Part shown: piece after piece, positions 1 through 7,645 of the stretch
How positions within the stretch are numbered: position 1 is the stretch's first letter
Layout: every line of letters begins with the position of its first letter
DNA from: an uncultured bacterium
Lineage (GTDB): Bacteria > Bacillota > Clostridia > Oscillospirales > Ruminococcaceae
Direction of reading: 5' to 3'
Assembly: GCA_905214265.1 (NCBI GenBank)
Contig: CAJMLQ010000037.1
Location: forward strand, 1-23,769
DNA: 23,769 bases
The notes under the pieces: generated by a model
Seen by the model: the letters and a program-made list of their open reading frames with translations, nothing else
What the model was told of the DNA's origin: nothing
Databases searched by the model: none
Position numbers and translations under genes: made by a program

Positions 1-40
1 CGGGTTACTTTTTAAGAAGTGAAAAAACGAACTGCCCGGC

Positions 41-1420
41 TCAGCCTTCGGCAAAAACCGCACCGTTTTCGATCATCCGTGCCCGGACAGCGCAGCCGTT
101 GATTTCCCGGGGGAGAACGCCGTTTTTGATGGCCATGCTGGCGGCGATGCCGGCAGCTTCGCCGGTGGCGCGGCAGGTGGGCTGGATGCGGATGGATGCC
201 TGGACCAGGAATTCGCAGCCGATACAGCGTCCGGCGACCAGCAGGTTGTCAACGCCCTTTACCACCAGAGAGCCGTAGGGGATCTCATAGTAGGGTTTCT
301 CGTTGACTGCTTCGGCCTTGACAGTCTTGCAGGTATACTCGTCGCCCATGCCATGGACGTCGATGGGGTAGTTGGTCTGGGCGATACCGTCGTCGAACTT
401 GCGGTAGACAGCTGCGTCGGCAAAGGTCATGATCTGCTCCGTTTCAATTTCGCGGCTTTCCCGGATGCCGACCATGGCGGAGACATTGGAGATATGGGCG
501 TTTTCAAAGCCCTTGAAGTACTTCTTGTAGAAGGCCAAATGCCGCCGGATAGCGATCTTGCCCAGGATCTGTGTCTCGGTGAGATGGGCGGGATCGGTGC
601 CGTCCACGTGTTCAAAGAATTCCGGACAGTTGCAGGCCAGGCCGCCTTTCCGCCCGGCACGCTCCAGCGGGAAGACCTGCCAGTAGCTGAGGTCCTCTTT
701 CGTCAGATCTCCGGCCTCCATAGCCCGTGTCATGATCTTTTCCACTTCACGGTCGCCGTGGAGCTTGACACAGGAGGAGTAGCCGTCGCTGGTAATGCTG
801 TTGTCGGACACCGTCCCGGCAAAGGCCTTCAGATCCACGTCATCTAGGACGTACCGCAGGGAAATGGGCTGGTTTTTGCCGGTTTTGGGGTTGCCCTTGG
901 TGTAGTTGGCGCCGGCTAAAACGGAAAGGTCACCATCACCGGTGCAGTCGATGAAGATCTCGCCTTCCACCGCATGGAGCCCGGCCTTATCCTGGACGAT
1001 CAAAGCGGTGATCTTGTCGTTTTCCTTTATCACATGGATGGGGGTCGTGTAATAACGGATGCGGACGCCGGATTCCTGAGCCATCTGCTCCAGAAGGAAG
1101 GGCATCATGCTGGGGTCGAAGTAGCCGGGGTTGATGCCTCCTTGATAGGCGAAGCCGTCTTCGATGGAGCGCCGGTTGATCTCGTCGCTGATGGAGGAGT
1201 TCATGGGGTTGCCGGGGATGCCCACAGTCATCAGGGGCGTCACCAGAGAGTTGGTCGCACTGCCGCCCAAGCAGCCAAAGGGTTCGATGATCAGGACATT
1301 CATGCCCTCCCGGGCTGCGGCGATGGCGGCGACTGTACCGGCGGTTCCGCCGCCGCAGACGACAACCTGCGCGCGGTCATCTGCACAGACATGAGTGTGA
1401 AATTCATACTGCTTGCTCAT
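41..1420 (-). CDS. FAD-dependent oxidoreductase (FAD_oxidored family)
   Basis: A 459-residue soluble flavoprotein. Residues 19-46 form a Rossmann FAD site: VVVCGGGTAG gives the glycine-rich turn (G23-G28), and E46 at the end of the second strand is the usual ribose-binding acid. LGGSATNS follows at 51-58. The C-terminal part has VDNLLVAGRCIG and a late CRATGEAAGIAA segment, the closing FAD-contact region of this family. No signal peptide is seen. The start ATG has GGAAGGA about 6 bases upstream. The family covers dehydrogenases/reductases of varied small molecules, so the substrate is unknown. The gene is a single-gene transcript in this window with its own promoter; anything downstream lies beyond the left edge. 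It may serve the same lifestyle as the redox cluster at 4779-11752 but is separated from it by a plus-strand operon. The family call is secure, the reaction is not. Confidence 0.85.
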   Translation of the reverse strand: MSKQYEFHTHVCADDRAQVVVCGGGTAGTVAAIAAAREGMNVLIIEPFGCLGGSATNSLVTPLMTVGIPGNPMNSSISDEINRRSIEDGFAYQGGINPGYFDPSMMPFLLEQMAQESGVRIRYYTTPIHVIKENDKITALIVQDKAGLHAVEGEIFIDCTGDGDLSVLAGANYTKGNPKTGKNQPISLRYVLDDVDLKAFAGTVSDNSITSDGYSSCVKLHGDREVEKIMTRAMEAGDLTKEDLSYWQVFPLERAGRKGGLACNCPEFFEHVDGTDPAHLTETQILGKIAIRRHLAFYKKYFKGFENAHISNVSAMVGIRESREIETEQIMTFADAAVYRKFDDGIAQTNYPIDVHGMGDEYTCKTVKAEAVNEKPYYEIPYGSLVVKGVDNLLVAGRCIGCEFLVQASIRIQPTCRATGEAAGIAASMAIKNGVLPREINGCAVRARMIENGAVFAEG

Positions 1421-1482
1421 ATGATCCTTCCTTTCCGATCCGGCTAAAACCGGTCCGGTGATGTCTGGTTTTAGCCATGCTC

Positions 1483-1511
1483 ATGGTAGCACAGAATTCT
1501 GCCTGCGTCAA
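1483..1511 (-). promoter_or_regulatory. Sigma-A-type promoter of the FAD oxidoreductase
   Basis: Read on the minus strand, TTGACG (1506-1511) is followed by exactly 17 bases and TACCAT (1483-1488). It lies about 60 bases upstream of the oxidoreductase start, which fits a short leader. Confidence 0.7.
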
Positions 1512-1567
1512 GGCGAAAAATGCGAAAAACCTAATTTCTTGCTAATAATCGCAAAATAATGCGAATT
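1512..1567. repeat. GCGAA repeats and TCGCA/TGCGA inverted repeat (possible operator)
   Basis: GCGAAAAA occurs twice in tandem (within 1512-1530). A 5-bp inverted repeat TCGCA-N6-TGCGA follows at 1549-1564. All lie just upstream of the -35 box of the minus-strand promoter, where an activator site would be expected. No known regulator consensus is recognised. Confidence 0.35.
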
Positions 1568-1665
1568 AAAAATCTTGCGGTTTTAAAGCATCCCGTTGCG
1601 GAATCGGAAAGGCTGCTGCGCAGGAAAAACAGCAAAAGGACATTGCTGATATTGACAGAACGCCC

Positions 1666-1694
1666 TTGCTTTTTTGCAAAAATATTGGTACAAT
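1666..1694 (+). promoter_or_regulatory. Promoter of the acetyltransferase operon
   Basis: TTGCTT (1666-1671), 17 bases, then TACAAT (1689-1694) preceded by TG at 1686-1687, an extended -10. The -10 sits inside the small inverted repeat GGTAC-AATA-GTACC (1687-1700), which could be an operator. Confidence 0.6.
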
Positions 1695-1761
1695 AGTACC
1701 GTAGTCTCAATCAGCGGCGGAAACTTCTGCCGGATCAGAAAAGAGAGAGGAAACGAAAACG

Positions 1762-2211
1762 ATGATACGCAGATTTGTTCCGGAGGACCGGAAACTGTTT
1801 CTGGAGATGGCGGATGAGTTTTATCACACCCACGCCGTTGACCATACGATCCCGAAGGAGAATATGGAGCGCACGTTTGATACGATAACGGAAGGCAGCC
1901 CTTATACGGCCGGCGTGATTTTGGAAAGGGACGGGATTCCGGCGGGATATGCGCTGATCTCCCTGACCTATTCCAATGAAGCCGGTGGAATCTGTGTTCT
2001 GCTGGAGGAAATTTATGTGCGGGAGGGCTTTCGCGGCTGCGGGCTGGGAAAGGAGTTCTTCGCCTGGGCGGAGGCGGAATATCCGGAGGCCCGGCGCTTC
2101 CGGCTGGAAGTGACGCCCTCCAATACGCGGGCGGCGGCGCTGTACCAGCGGCTGGGGTTTGAGCCGCTTGATTATCTGCAGATGATCAAGGACCGGGGGC
2201 CGGCGGACTGA
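1762..2211 (+). CDS. GNAT-family N-acetyltransferase
   Basis: A 149-residue single-domain protein of normal length for the family. These enzymes move an acetyl group from acetyl-CoA to an amine on a small molecule or protein. The acetyl-CoA pyrophosphate-binding motif A is clear: strand LLEEIYVREGF followed by RGCGLG (about residues 91-96). The C-terminal half has the usual V-T-P-S-N-xR-A-x-x-L-Y-x-R-L-G-F pattern, with VTPSNTRAAALYQRLGFEP. The start ATG follows a GAGAGGAA ribosome site and a promoter at 1666-1694. It is probably the first gene of a plus-strand unit, though a 240-base gap separates it from the methyltransferase. The acceptor substrate cannot be predicted. Confidence 0.9.
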   Translation: MIRRFVPEDRKLFLEMADEFYHTHAVDHTIPKENMERTFDTITEGSPYTAGVILERDGIPAGYALISLTYSNEAGGICVLLEEIYVREGFRGCGLGKEFFAWAEAEYPEARRFRLEVTPSNTRAAALYQRLGFEPLDYLQMIKDRGPAD

Positions 2212-2451
2212 GCCTTTCCCGGAACATTCGAATGAAGCCGTTCCCCCGGTCAGGAAAACATCTTTTGTGTACAAGATGCGGAGGGCTGAACGACGGGTGA
2301 CGGCTGTCTTTCCAGGCACTGTCCGGCATGGAGCAGCTGCCGCGTGATGGATCTGCTGGAAGCAAAGAAAATATTCCGATTTATCCGGTGGCCGGAAGGC
2401 TCGCCGGAAGCTGCAAAACCGCAGAAAAGAAGACCGGAAGGGGAGAGCGCC

Positions 2452-3213
2452 ATGACCAGGGAGGAGTGCCGCGCGCTGTGGGCGGCGGAAGAGCGCACAT
2501 TTTTCCAAGGATGGGATTTTTCCCATTTGGATGGGCGGTGGGAGGAGGAAGCGCTTCCCTGGAGCTACCGGGAGGAGCTGGAAACCTATCTCAACTATCG
2601 GACGGTGCTGCTGGATATGGGCACCGGGGGCGGGGAGTTTCTGCTCTCCTTAAATCCCCCCAGGGGGAGGACCTACGCCACCGAAGGCTATCCTCCCAAT
2701 GTGGAGCTGTGCCGGAGACGGCTGCCCATCCATGGAATCGAGCTGCGGCAGATTTTTGACGACAGCGATCTGCCCTTTGACGATGAGATGTTTGATCTGG
2801 TCATTAACCGGCAGGAGGCTTACGACGCCGATGAGGTCCGCCGGGTGCTGAAGCCGGGGGGGTACTTTGTCACCCAGCAGGTCGGGGGGCGCAACAATGA
2901 GCGGCTGGCCCACTTCCTGCTGCCGGAGCTGCCGGAGGATCTGCGGGAGGAGCAGGATCTGGAGCACGCTCGGAAGGCGTTGGAGGAACGGGATTTTACA
3001 ATCCTACAGGCGCATGAAGCCTTCTGCTCTCTTCGTTTTTTTGACGTAGGGGCGCTGGTCTATTTCGCGCGGATCATCGAATGGGAGTTTCCGGGATTTT
3101 CTGTGGAGAAATGCTTTGATCAGCTGTGGGAGCTGCAGGGACAGCTGGAGCGGGACGGGTTCCTGGAGAGCCGGGAGCACCGGTATCTGCTTACGGCGCA
3201 AAAGCCGGAATAA
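2452..3213 (+). CDS. Class I SAM-dependent methyltransferase
   Basis: A 253-residue soluble protein. Motif I (SAM binding) is VLLDMGTGGGEFLL at about residues 52-64. An acidic end of the second strand (ATEGYPPN), a motif II region (FDDEMFDLVINRQEAY) and VLKPGGYFVTQQVGG follow, all typical of Methyltransf_11/25 proteins. The ATG at 2452 was chosen because GGGGAG lies 6 bases upstream. The frame stays open back to a GTG at 2344 and ATG at 2347, but those lack a ribosome site and the extra 36 residues look non-globular. It lies 30 bases before the membrane protein gene, so the two are probably cotranscribed. The methyl acceptor is unknown. Confidence 0.85.
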   Translation: MTREECRALWAAEERTFFQGWDFSHLDGRWEEEALPWSYREELETYLNYRTVLLDMGTGGGEFLLSLNPPRGRTYATEGYPPNVELCRRRLPIHGIELRQIFDDSDLPFDDEMFDLVINRQEAYDADEVRRVLKPGGYFVTQQVGGRNNERLAHFLLPELPEDLREEQDLEHARKALEERDFTILQAHEAFCSLRFFDVGALVYFARIIEWEFPGFSVEKCFDQLWELQGQLERDGFLESREHRYLLTAQKPE

Positions 3214-3243
3214 AGCGGCGGGACATCACAAAGGAGGTTTTCC

Positions 3244-3987
3244 ATGGTGGAAAAAACTGAGAAAAAGCTGGTCGGCTGGAAAGGAAAAGTGGGCCGGAGC
3301 GGGCTGTACCGCATCCACTACGGGGAACCGTTGACGGTACGGGAGATCCTGACGCTGGGGATGCACTCCACTGCCCTTCGGATTTTTTTGTGTACGCTGG
3401 TGTTTGCTGCGGCACAGACGGGATTTTCCTTTTACGCTTATTCGGTGCTGGACTTTCTGAAGGGAAAGGATCTGCTTTTCCTCTTTTTGGGGCTGATGAT
3501 TGTGGCCGGTTCCTTTGCCGCCGGGAAAAAGTTCGGGAGGGGATACGCCATCCTGTTCAAGTGGGTTGGAATGCCCATGATATTCCTGGGTGTACTGGCA
3601 TTTGGGCTGACACGGCTGGGGCTGGCGGCCTTTTGGGTCTCCCCAGTGGATCTGTTTTTGGGAAAAACGGCGCAGACGCTGCTGGAGGAAGGCAAGGGCT
3701 ACGGCACTTTCCGGGGGCTGCTGAAAGGGCTGGCCGGACTCAAGGGCGCGGTGCTGGGCGGCGGCATAGACAGCAGCATCTTCACCTCTTTGATGGAGAT
3801 GTACCGGAGAATCTCCTCCTCGATGAATTTTTACGCGGTAGTGCCGGTGCTGATCCTGATTTCTTTGGGAGTGTTCCTGCTGACGGTGCTGCTGGTGAAC
3901 CTCTGCGGAATGGTAACGCTGGCGCTGCCGGTGGCGGTCTGCTATGGGTTAACGCGGCTATTGGGAATACTGGATCGAAAATTTTGA
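3244..3987 (+). CDS. Multi-pass membrane protein of unknown function
   Basis: 247 residues; I do not recognise the family. A basic, hydrophilic N-terminus (about 1-44) is followed by hydrophobic stretches near 45-68, 77-93 and 104-130, then a soluble stretch (about 131-193) rich in glycine and leucine, then a long hydrophobic region at about 196-240 that could hold two helices. That gives four or five membrane spans and no visible enzyme motif. The ATG is preceded by a strong AAAGGAGG site, so it is a real, well-translated gene. It lies 30 bases after the methyltransferase and 96 bases before the lipoprotein gene. A role in export or in anchoring its lipoprotein neighbour would be speculation. 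Confidence 0.75.
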   Translation: MVEKTEKKLVGWKGKVGRSGLYRIHYGEPLTVREILTLGMHSTALRIFLCTLVFAAAQTGFSFYAYSVLDFLKGKDLLFLFLGLMIVAGSFAAGKKFGRGYAILFKWVGMPMIFLGVLAFGLTRLGLAAFWVSPVDLFLGKTAQTLLEEGKGYGTFRGLLKGLAGLKGAVLGGGIDSSIFTSLMEMYRRISSSMNFYAVVPVLILISLGVFLLTVLLVNLCGMVTLALPVAVCYGLTRLLGILDRKF

Positions 3988-4083
3988 ATTTTCCGCTCTT
4001 TTTTATGGAGAATGCAACAGATGGCTTTGGAGAAGACACGATTGTCATAGAAAGCAGGTTTTGCAGAAAAAAGGAGGGGTTTT

Positions 4084-4707
4084 ATGAAACGGTTTGCAGC
4101 GATTTTGCTGGCGGCTGCGCTGACGGCAGGATTTTCCGGGTGCGGACCATGGGAGAATCAGGCGACGGCGTACAAGCCGGTGATTTATCTGTATCCGGAG
4201 GAAGAGACGGCGGTTTCGGTGAAGCTGGATTATGACGGGGAGCTAACGGCGACCTATCCGGCCTATGGAGACGGATGGGAAGTAACGGCCCTGCCTGACG
4301 GGACACTTCGCTCGGACGGGAAAGAGTATTCCTATCTGTTCTGGGAAGGAGTTTCGGAAACGGAATACGACTTTTCCAGTGGGTTTGTGGTTCCGGGGGA
4401 AGAAACGGCGGAATTTTTGCAGGAGAAGCTGGCGCTGCTGGGGTTGACGCCTCGGGAGTACAACGAGTTTATCGTATACTGGCTGCCGCTGATGCAGGAG
4501 AATCCCTATAACCTCATCGCGTTCCAGGGGGAGGCATACACAGATTCGGCGCGGCTGGAGGTTTCGCCGGAGCCGGACACGGTTTTGCGGGTGTTTATGG
4601 CTTACAAGCCGCTGAAAAAGCCGGTGGAGGTTCCGGAGCAGAAACTGGAGCCGGTGGAGCGAAAAGGCTTTACCCTGGTCGAGTGGGGCGGGGCCTGTGT
4701 GGAATAA
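4084..4707 (+). CDS. Small secreted lipoprotein (KPVIYLYPE-type)
   Basis: 207 residues. The N-terminus is a lipoprotein signal peptide: M-K-R, a hydrophobic core (AAILLAAALTAG), and the lipobox FSGC with the lipidated cysteine at C20. The mature protein opens with KPVIYLYPEEE, a segment I associate with uncharacterised lipoproteins of anaerobic Firmicutes. The rest alternates strands and acidic loops, consistent with a beta-rich extracytoplasmic domain, and has no enzyme motif I can name. The ribosome site GGAGGGG is strong. The gene is last in the plus-strand unit, directly before a strong terminator. Lgt, encoded at 15869-17008, would be the enzyme that lipidates it. Location is well supported; function is unknown. 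Confidence 0.8.
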   Translation: MKRFAAILLAAALTAGFSGCGPWENQATAYKPVIYLYPEEETAVSVKLDYDGELTATYPAYGDGWEVTALPDGTLRSDGKEYSYLFWEGVSETEYDFSSGFVVPGEETAEFLQEKLALLGLTPREYNEFIVYWLPLMQENPYNLIAFQGEAYTDSARLEVSPEPDTVLRVFMAYKPLKKPVEVPEQKLEPVERKGFTLVEWGGACVE

Positions 4708-4716
4708 ATGATCGAT

Positions 4717-4764
4717 AAAACGCCGCAGCAACAGGGAAAAGTCCCGTTGCTGCGGCGTTTTTTT
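4717..4764. terminator. Strong bidirectional intrinsic terminator
   Basis: Arms 4719-4737 and 4742-4759 pair over 18 bp with one bulged A and a 4-base loop. T residues follow on the plus strand (4758-4764) and an A run precedes it for the minus strand. It separates the convergent lipoprotein and AraC genes. Confidence 0.9.
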
Positions 4765-4778
4765 GCGGAAAACGGCGG

Positions 4779-5588
4779 CTATTTGGGCTGGCGGCTCTGG
4801 CGGTACTGATTAGGGGAGACGCCGTACCACTCCCGAAAGGCACGGATGAAGTTGTTGGCGTCGCCGAAGCCGCACTTGAAGGCAATCTGGGCCACCTGAA
4901 GGCCGGTGGTCTCCAGAAGCTCCTGGGCGTAGGAGAGACGGTTCAGGAGAATGTATTGCTTGGGGCTGTAGCCGACCTGGTCCTTGAAGAGGTGGGTCAG
5001 ATAACAGTGGTTGAGGAAAAAGCGATCCGCCAGCGCGGAGATTTTCAGGTCCTCGGTGAAGTGAGCCTCGATATACCGCTGGACCTCTCCGACCCGGGAA
5101 GACGGGCCGCCCTCCCGGGAGGAGAAGTCCTGGGGGCAAGCCCGGGAAACCAGGATCAGGATCTGCTCCAGGATGCTGCGGATCATCTGTTCCGCCTGAG
5201 GTGCATTGGTTTCGTATTCCTCCCGCAGGCGGCGGAACAGGCAGAGAGGATAGTCGCCCTCAGCGGAAAGGTCCACGCAGTGGCAGAAGCCGCTGGGGCG
5301 GTTTTTGAAGATGGCGGGCAGCGAGGACAGAGGAAAAGCCCGCTCCAGCTCCGCGGCGCTGACGATGGCGAAGTAGCGGCGGTAGGGGGTACGGCGGATG
5401 GCTACCTCGTGCTGCTCAAAGCTGTTGATGAAGACGATGGAGCCGCTGCGCGCAAGATACTCCTTGCCGTCAACGCGGAAGCAGGCCTCTCCGGACTCAA
5501 CAAAAACCATCTCCCCGGAGAGGTGGTAATGGCTGTGCTGAGGCTGGGTGCTGTCGCTGAAGCGGAGTTGGGAGATCAGAGCGTTCAT
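4779..5588 (-). CDS. AraC-family transcriptional regulator with cupin sensor domain
   Basis: 269 residues. The N-terminal part (about 12-95) is a cupin-like ligand-binding barrel, with HSHYHLSGEMVFVESGEACFRV giving the histidine-rich first cupin motif and RSGSIVFIN the following strand. The C-terminal part (about 165-266) is a double helix-turn-helix: YIEAHFTEDLKISALADRFF, YLTHLFKDQVGYSPKQYI, then VAQIAFKCGFGDANNFIRAFREWYG-type second helix pair. Such proteins usually activate catabolic genes when a sugar or small metabolite binds the cupin. It lies 18 bases after the isomerase-dehydrogenase fusion in the same transcript and probably controls both that operon and the divergent redox operon starting at 7646. 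Ligand unknown. Confidence 0.92.
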   Translation of the reverse strand: MNALISQLRFSDSTQPQHSHYHLSGEMVFVESGEACFRVDGKEYLARSGSIVFINSFEQHEVAIRRTPYRRYFAIVSAAELERAFPLSSLPAIFKNRPSGFCHCVDLSAEGDYPLCLFRRLREEYETNAPQAEQMIRSILEQILILVSRACPQDFSSREGGPSSRVGEVQRYIEAHFTEDLKISALADRFFLNHCYLTHLFKDQVGYSPKQYILLNRLSYAQELLETTGLQVAQIAFKCGFGDANNFIRAFREWYGVSPNQYRQSRQPK

Positions 5589-5606
5589 AGGCGTCCTTTC
5601 CGGCGG

Positions 5607-7367
5607 TCAGGCCATGGTTTCCAGCATGTTCAGAGTGACCTCCCAGCGGGAAGGCTCTCCGGCAGAGACGCGGCGGTACTCATCGGCCATGAAAGCGCCC
5701 ATCCGGGCGGTCTCCTGGTTCATGCTGCCGGCGATGTGGGGGGTCAGGAAGACATTTTCCATGGTCCAGAAGGGGCTGTTCGGCTCTGGGGGCTCGGGCA
5801 TGGTCACGTCTAGGAGAGCGGTGCGGCCCGGCTCCTCCTGCAGAGCGCGGATCAGATCCGGCTCCACCACCTGGGCGCCGCGTCCGGTGTTGATAAAGGT
5901 GGCATTTGGCTTCATCCGGGAGAAGTGCTGGTAGGTCAGCATCCCCACGGTGGCGGGGAGGTTGGCAATGTGGCAGGAAATAGTCTGGCACTGGGAGAAA
6001 ATCTCGTCTAGACTGGCGCGCTTGGCTCCCAGCGCGGCCAGCTTTTCGTCGCTGGCAAAGGGGTCGTAAACCAGTACATTTAGGTCGTAGGACTGGAGCA
6101 TCCGGCAGACCAGGGAGCCAATCATGCCCGCGCCCAAGATGCCTACCTTGGTGTGATAGTTGCAGGGGAAGGTGTTGTTGTAAGCGCGTCCGGCCGCCCG
6201 GCCCTCCCGGGACTGGATGCGGAGGCCCTGGAAAAAGCCCTTGCCGGAGAGGATGATCTGGGCCACGGTGTATTCCGCCACGGGGATGCCGTTGGCCGCC
6301 CAGGCGCTGAACACCCGGATCCCGCGGTTTAAGAAAGGCCGTGCAAAGGCCTGCACCGAACCGGCGGCGTAGAAGACCGCCTTCAGGCGGGGAAGGTAAG
6401 TTTCGATTTCCTTTTCAGTGAGAGCGGGCATTCCCCAGGTGGAGAAAACGTATTCCGCCTGGGCGAGGAGGGCGCGGTTCGCCTCCAGGCCGTCCTTCCT
6501 CACGACAGTGCGGGGGAGATTCAGGGTTTCGTCCAGCAGGGAGAGGGTCTCCGGGTCGTAGACGTTGGGGATATGGTGGGCGTCATTGCAGAGAAAAACG
6601 GCGGCAGGCTTGGCGGCGTCCGGCTTTCGGGTCCAGCTCAGCAGGGCGGCGGCGTCGTCCCGGAAAGCGCTGTCCCGTTCGTCCTTGACGAATTCCAGGA
6701 TGAGGTCGTGGGAGCCGGGGGCCTGGCCGGCCTCGGCTAGGTAGGCGGACCAGGAAGCAGCCCCTTCCGAAAGGGGATGGGCTTGGTTGTCCGCTGACCA
6801 GTTGAAGACGTGGAGGTTCATCAGCCACGGGCGGAGGGCGCGAAGCTCGGCCAGCTGCTCCTCAAAGGAGATATCCGGGTTGGGCTGCCAGTAGCAGCCA
6901 ACATTGGGGAGGTTTATCGCCTTCAGGAGAGCCACGGCTCCCTCCTTAGTCTGGGTGGCGGTGCCGCGGTGGTATTCGAAGCCGATGCGGATGCCCGCGG
7001 CGGCGGCCTGTTCCCCAGCGGTGCGGATCCGGGAGGCCAGGGCGGCAAATTCTTCCGGGGAGCTTTCCTCAAAAGATTTCCGGCCGGCCCAGATGCGGAT
7101 GACCGGCGCGCCCAAGGCTTGAGCCGAAGCCAAAACGGGGGCGAAATCCTCGCCTTCATCAGCGCGGAAATAGGAGCCGTAGGAAAGGACGTCCAGACCG
7201 GCCTCCCGGCAGAGAGCGGCGGCAGAGCGGGCGGCGGAAAGATCGCCTGCCGGAACGTGGACGTCGCCGCCCCATTCGATACCGTCCAGGCCGGCTTCCC
7301 GGGTCAGGCGGACGATTTCTGTGGGGGATTTCTTTCGGAAAGTGACCGAGGTCATTCCAGTTCTCAT
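5607..7367 (-). CDS. TIM-barrel sugar isomerase/epimerase fused to D-2-hydroxyacid dehydrogenase
   Basis: 586 residues with two complete enzyme domains in one frame. Residues 1-245 are an AP-endonuclease-2/xylose-isomerase-like TIM barrel: GIEWGGDVHVP (E31, H37), GFEYHRG (E131, H133), LHVFNW (H186) and LILEF (E225), consistent with a metal-binding isomerase site. Residues 255-586 are an NAD-dependent D-2-hydroxyacid dehydrogenase: GILGAGMIG (409-417) with D435 ending the next strand, and the catalytic set R496 (INTGRG), E525 and H544 (TPHIAG). A short linker near 246-254 joins them. Such domains are normally separate proteins, so the fusion suggests a sequential or channelled reaction on a sugar acid or keto-sugar. 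The start has AAAGGG about 10 bases upstream; Met5 is an alternative. It is the first gene of the araC operon. Confidence 0.88.
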   Translation of the reverse strand: MRTGMTSVTFRKKSPTEIVRLTREAGLDGIEWGGDVHVPAGDLSAARSAAALCREAGLDVLSYGSYFRADEGEDFAPVLASAQALGAPVIRIWAGRKSFEESSPEEFAALASRIRTAGEQAAAAGIRIGFEYHRGTATQTKEGAVALLKAINLPNVGCYWQPNPDISFEEQLAELRALRPWLMNLHVFNWSADNQAHPLSEGAASWSAYLAEAGQAPGSHDLILEFVKDERDSAFRDDAAALLSWTRKPDAAKPAAVFLCNDAHHIPNVYDPETLSLLDETLNLPRTVVRKDGLEANRALLAQAEYVFSTWGMPALTEKEIETYLPRLKAVFYAAGSVQAFARPFLNRGIRVFSAWAANGIPVAEYTVAQIILSGKGFFQGLRIQSREGRAAGRAYNNTFPCNYHTKVGILGAGMIGSLVCRMLQSYDLNVLVYDPFASDEKLAALGAKRASLDEIFSQCQTISCHIANLPATVGMLTYQHFSRMKPNATFINTGRGAQVVEPDLIRALQEEPGRTALLDVTMPEPPEPNSPFWTMENVFLTPHIAGSMNQETARMGAFMADEYRRVSAGEPSRWEVTLNMLETMA

Positions 7368-7411
7368 GGTACTGCACCCTTTCTGAATAAAATGAAATAG
7401 CGGATATCATC

Positions 7412-7442
7412 ATCATACCGCAGAGAACGGAATTTTTGTCGA
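7412..7442 (-). promoter_or_regulatory. Weak candidate promoter for the fusion-araC operon
   Basis: On the minus strand TCGACA (7437-7442) and TATGAT (7412-7417) are 19 bases apart. The -10 is good, the spacing is long, as would suit an activator-dependent promoter. It lies about 45 bases before the fusion start. Confidence 0.35.
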
Positions 7443-7547
7443 CTTTTTTTGCGGAAGGATATGCAGATTTTGTGGTCGCAGCAGGGACTCTAAAAAAATA
7501 CAGCAAATTTTACATATCTTCTGCAAACAAATGCCGACTTTTCCGGA

Positions 7548-7571
7548 TGATTTTATTCTATCATAAAATCA
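7548..7571. promoter_or_regulatory. Perfect 9-bp inverted repeat in the divergent control region
   Basis: TGATTTTAT (7548-7556) and ATAAAATCA (7563-7571) are perfect complements separated by 6 bases. The site sits about 75 bases upstream of the flavin oxidoreductase start, overlaps -10-like sequences (TATTCT 7554-7559; TAAAAT 7564-7569) and is flanked by no T tract. It is a better operator than terminator candidate. Confidence 0.45.
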
Positions 7572-7645
7572 AGGAGATGGGAAGTGGAAAATGGGCCAAA
7601 GCCCGCGATTTTCCAGCATTATCTGAAAAGACTGGGGGAAATAGC

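Larger units (their letters stand above)
1421..1761. other. Divergent AT-rich intergenic region
   Basis: A 341-base gap between divergent genes. It holds the minus-strand promoter (1483-1511), a cluster of short GCGAA-type repeats (1512-1567) and the plus-strand promoter (1666-1694). Its centre is much more AT-rich than the flanking genes. I see no coding sequence or RNA gene in it. Confidence 0.6.

Noticed and set aside
1652..1657. TTGACA as the -35 for the acetyltransferase gene.
   Set aside because: No acceptable -10 lies 16-18 bases downstream; TTGCTT/TACAAT just after it has exact 17-base spacing and an extended -10.
2259..2278. A CATCTT/AAGATG inverted repeat before the methyltransferase gene.
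   Set aside because: Six-base arms with an 8-base loop and no T tract are expected by chance; no promoter was found beside it.
5607..7367. The TIM barrel as a C-glycoside deglycosidase subunit.
   Set aside because: That family pairs the barrel with a separate small beta subunit, which is not present here; the fused partner is a dehydrogenase.
7436..7645. A 70-residue N-terminal extension of the flavin oxidoreductase.
   Set aside because: It has no ribosome site and would cover the palindrome and control region; the ATG at 7646 has GGGGGAA and starts near the family's usual N-terminus.
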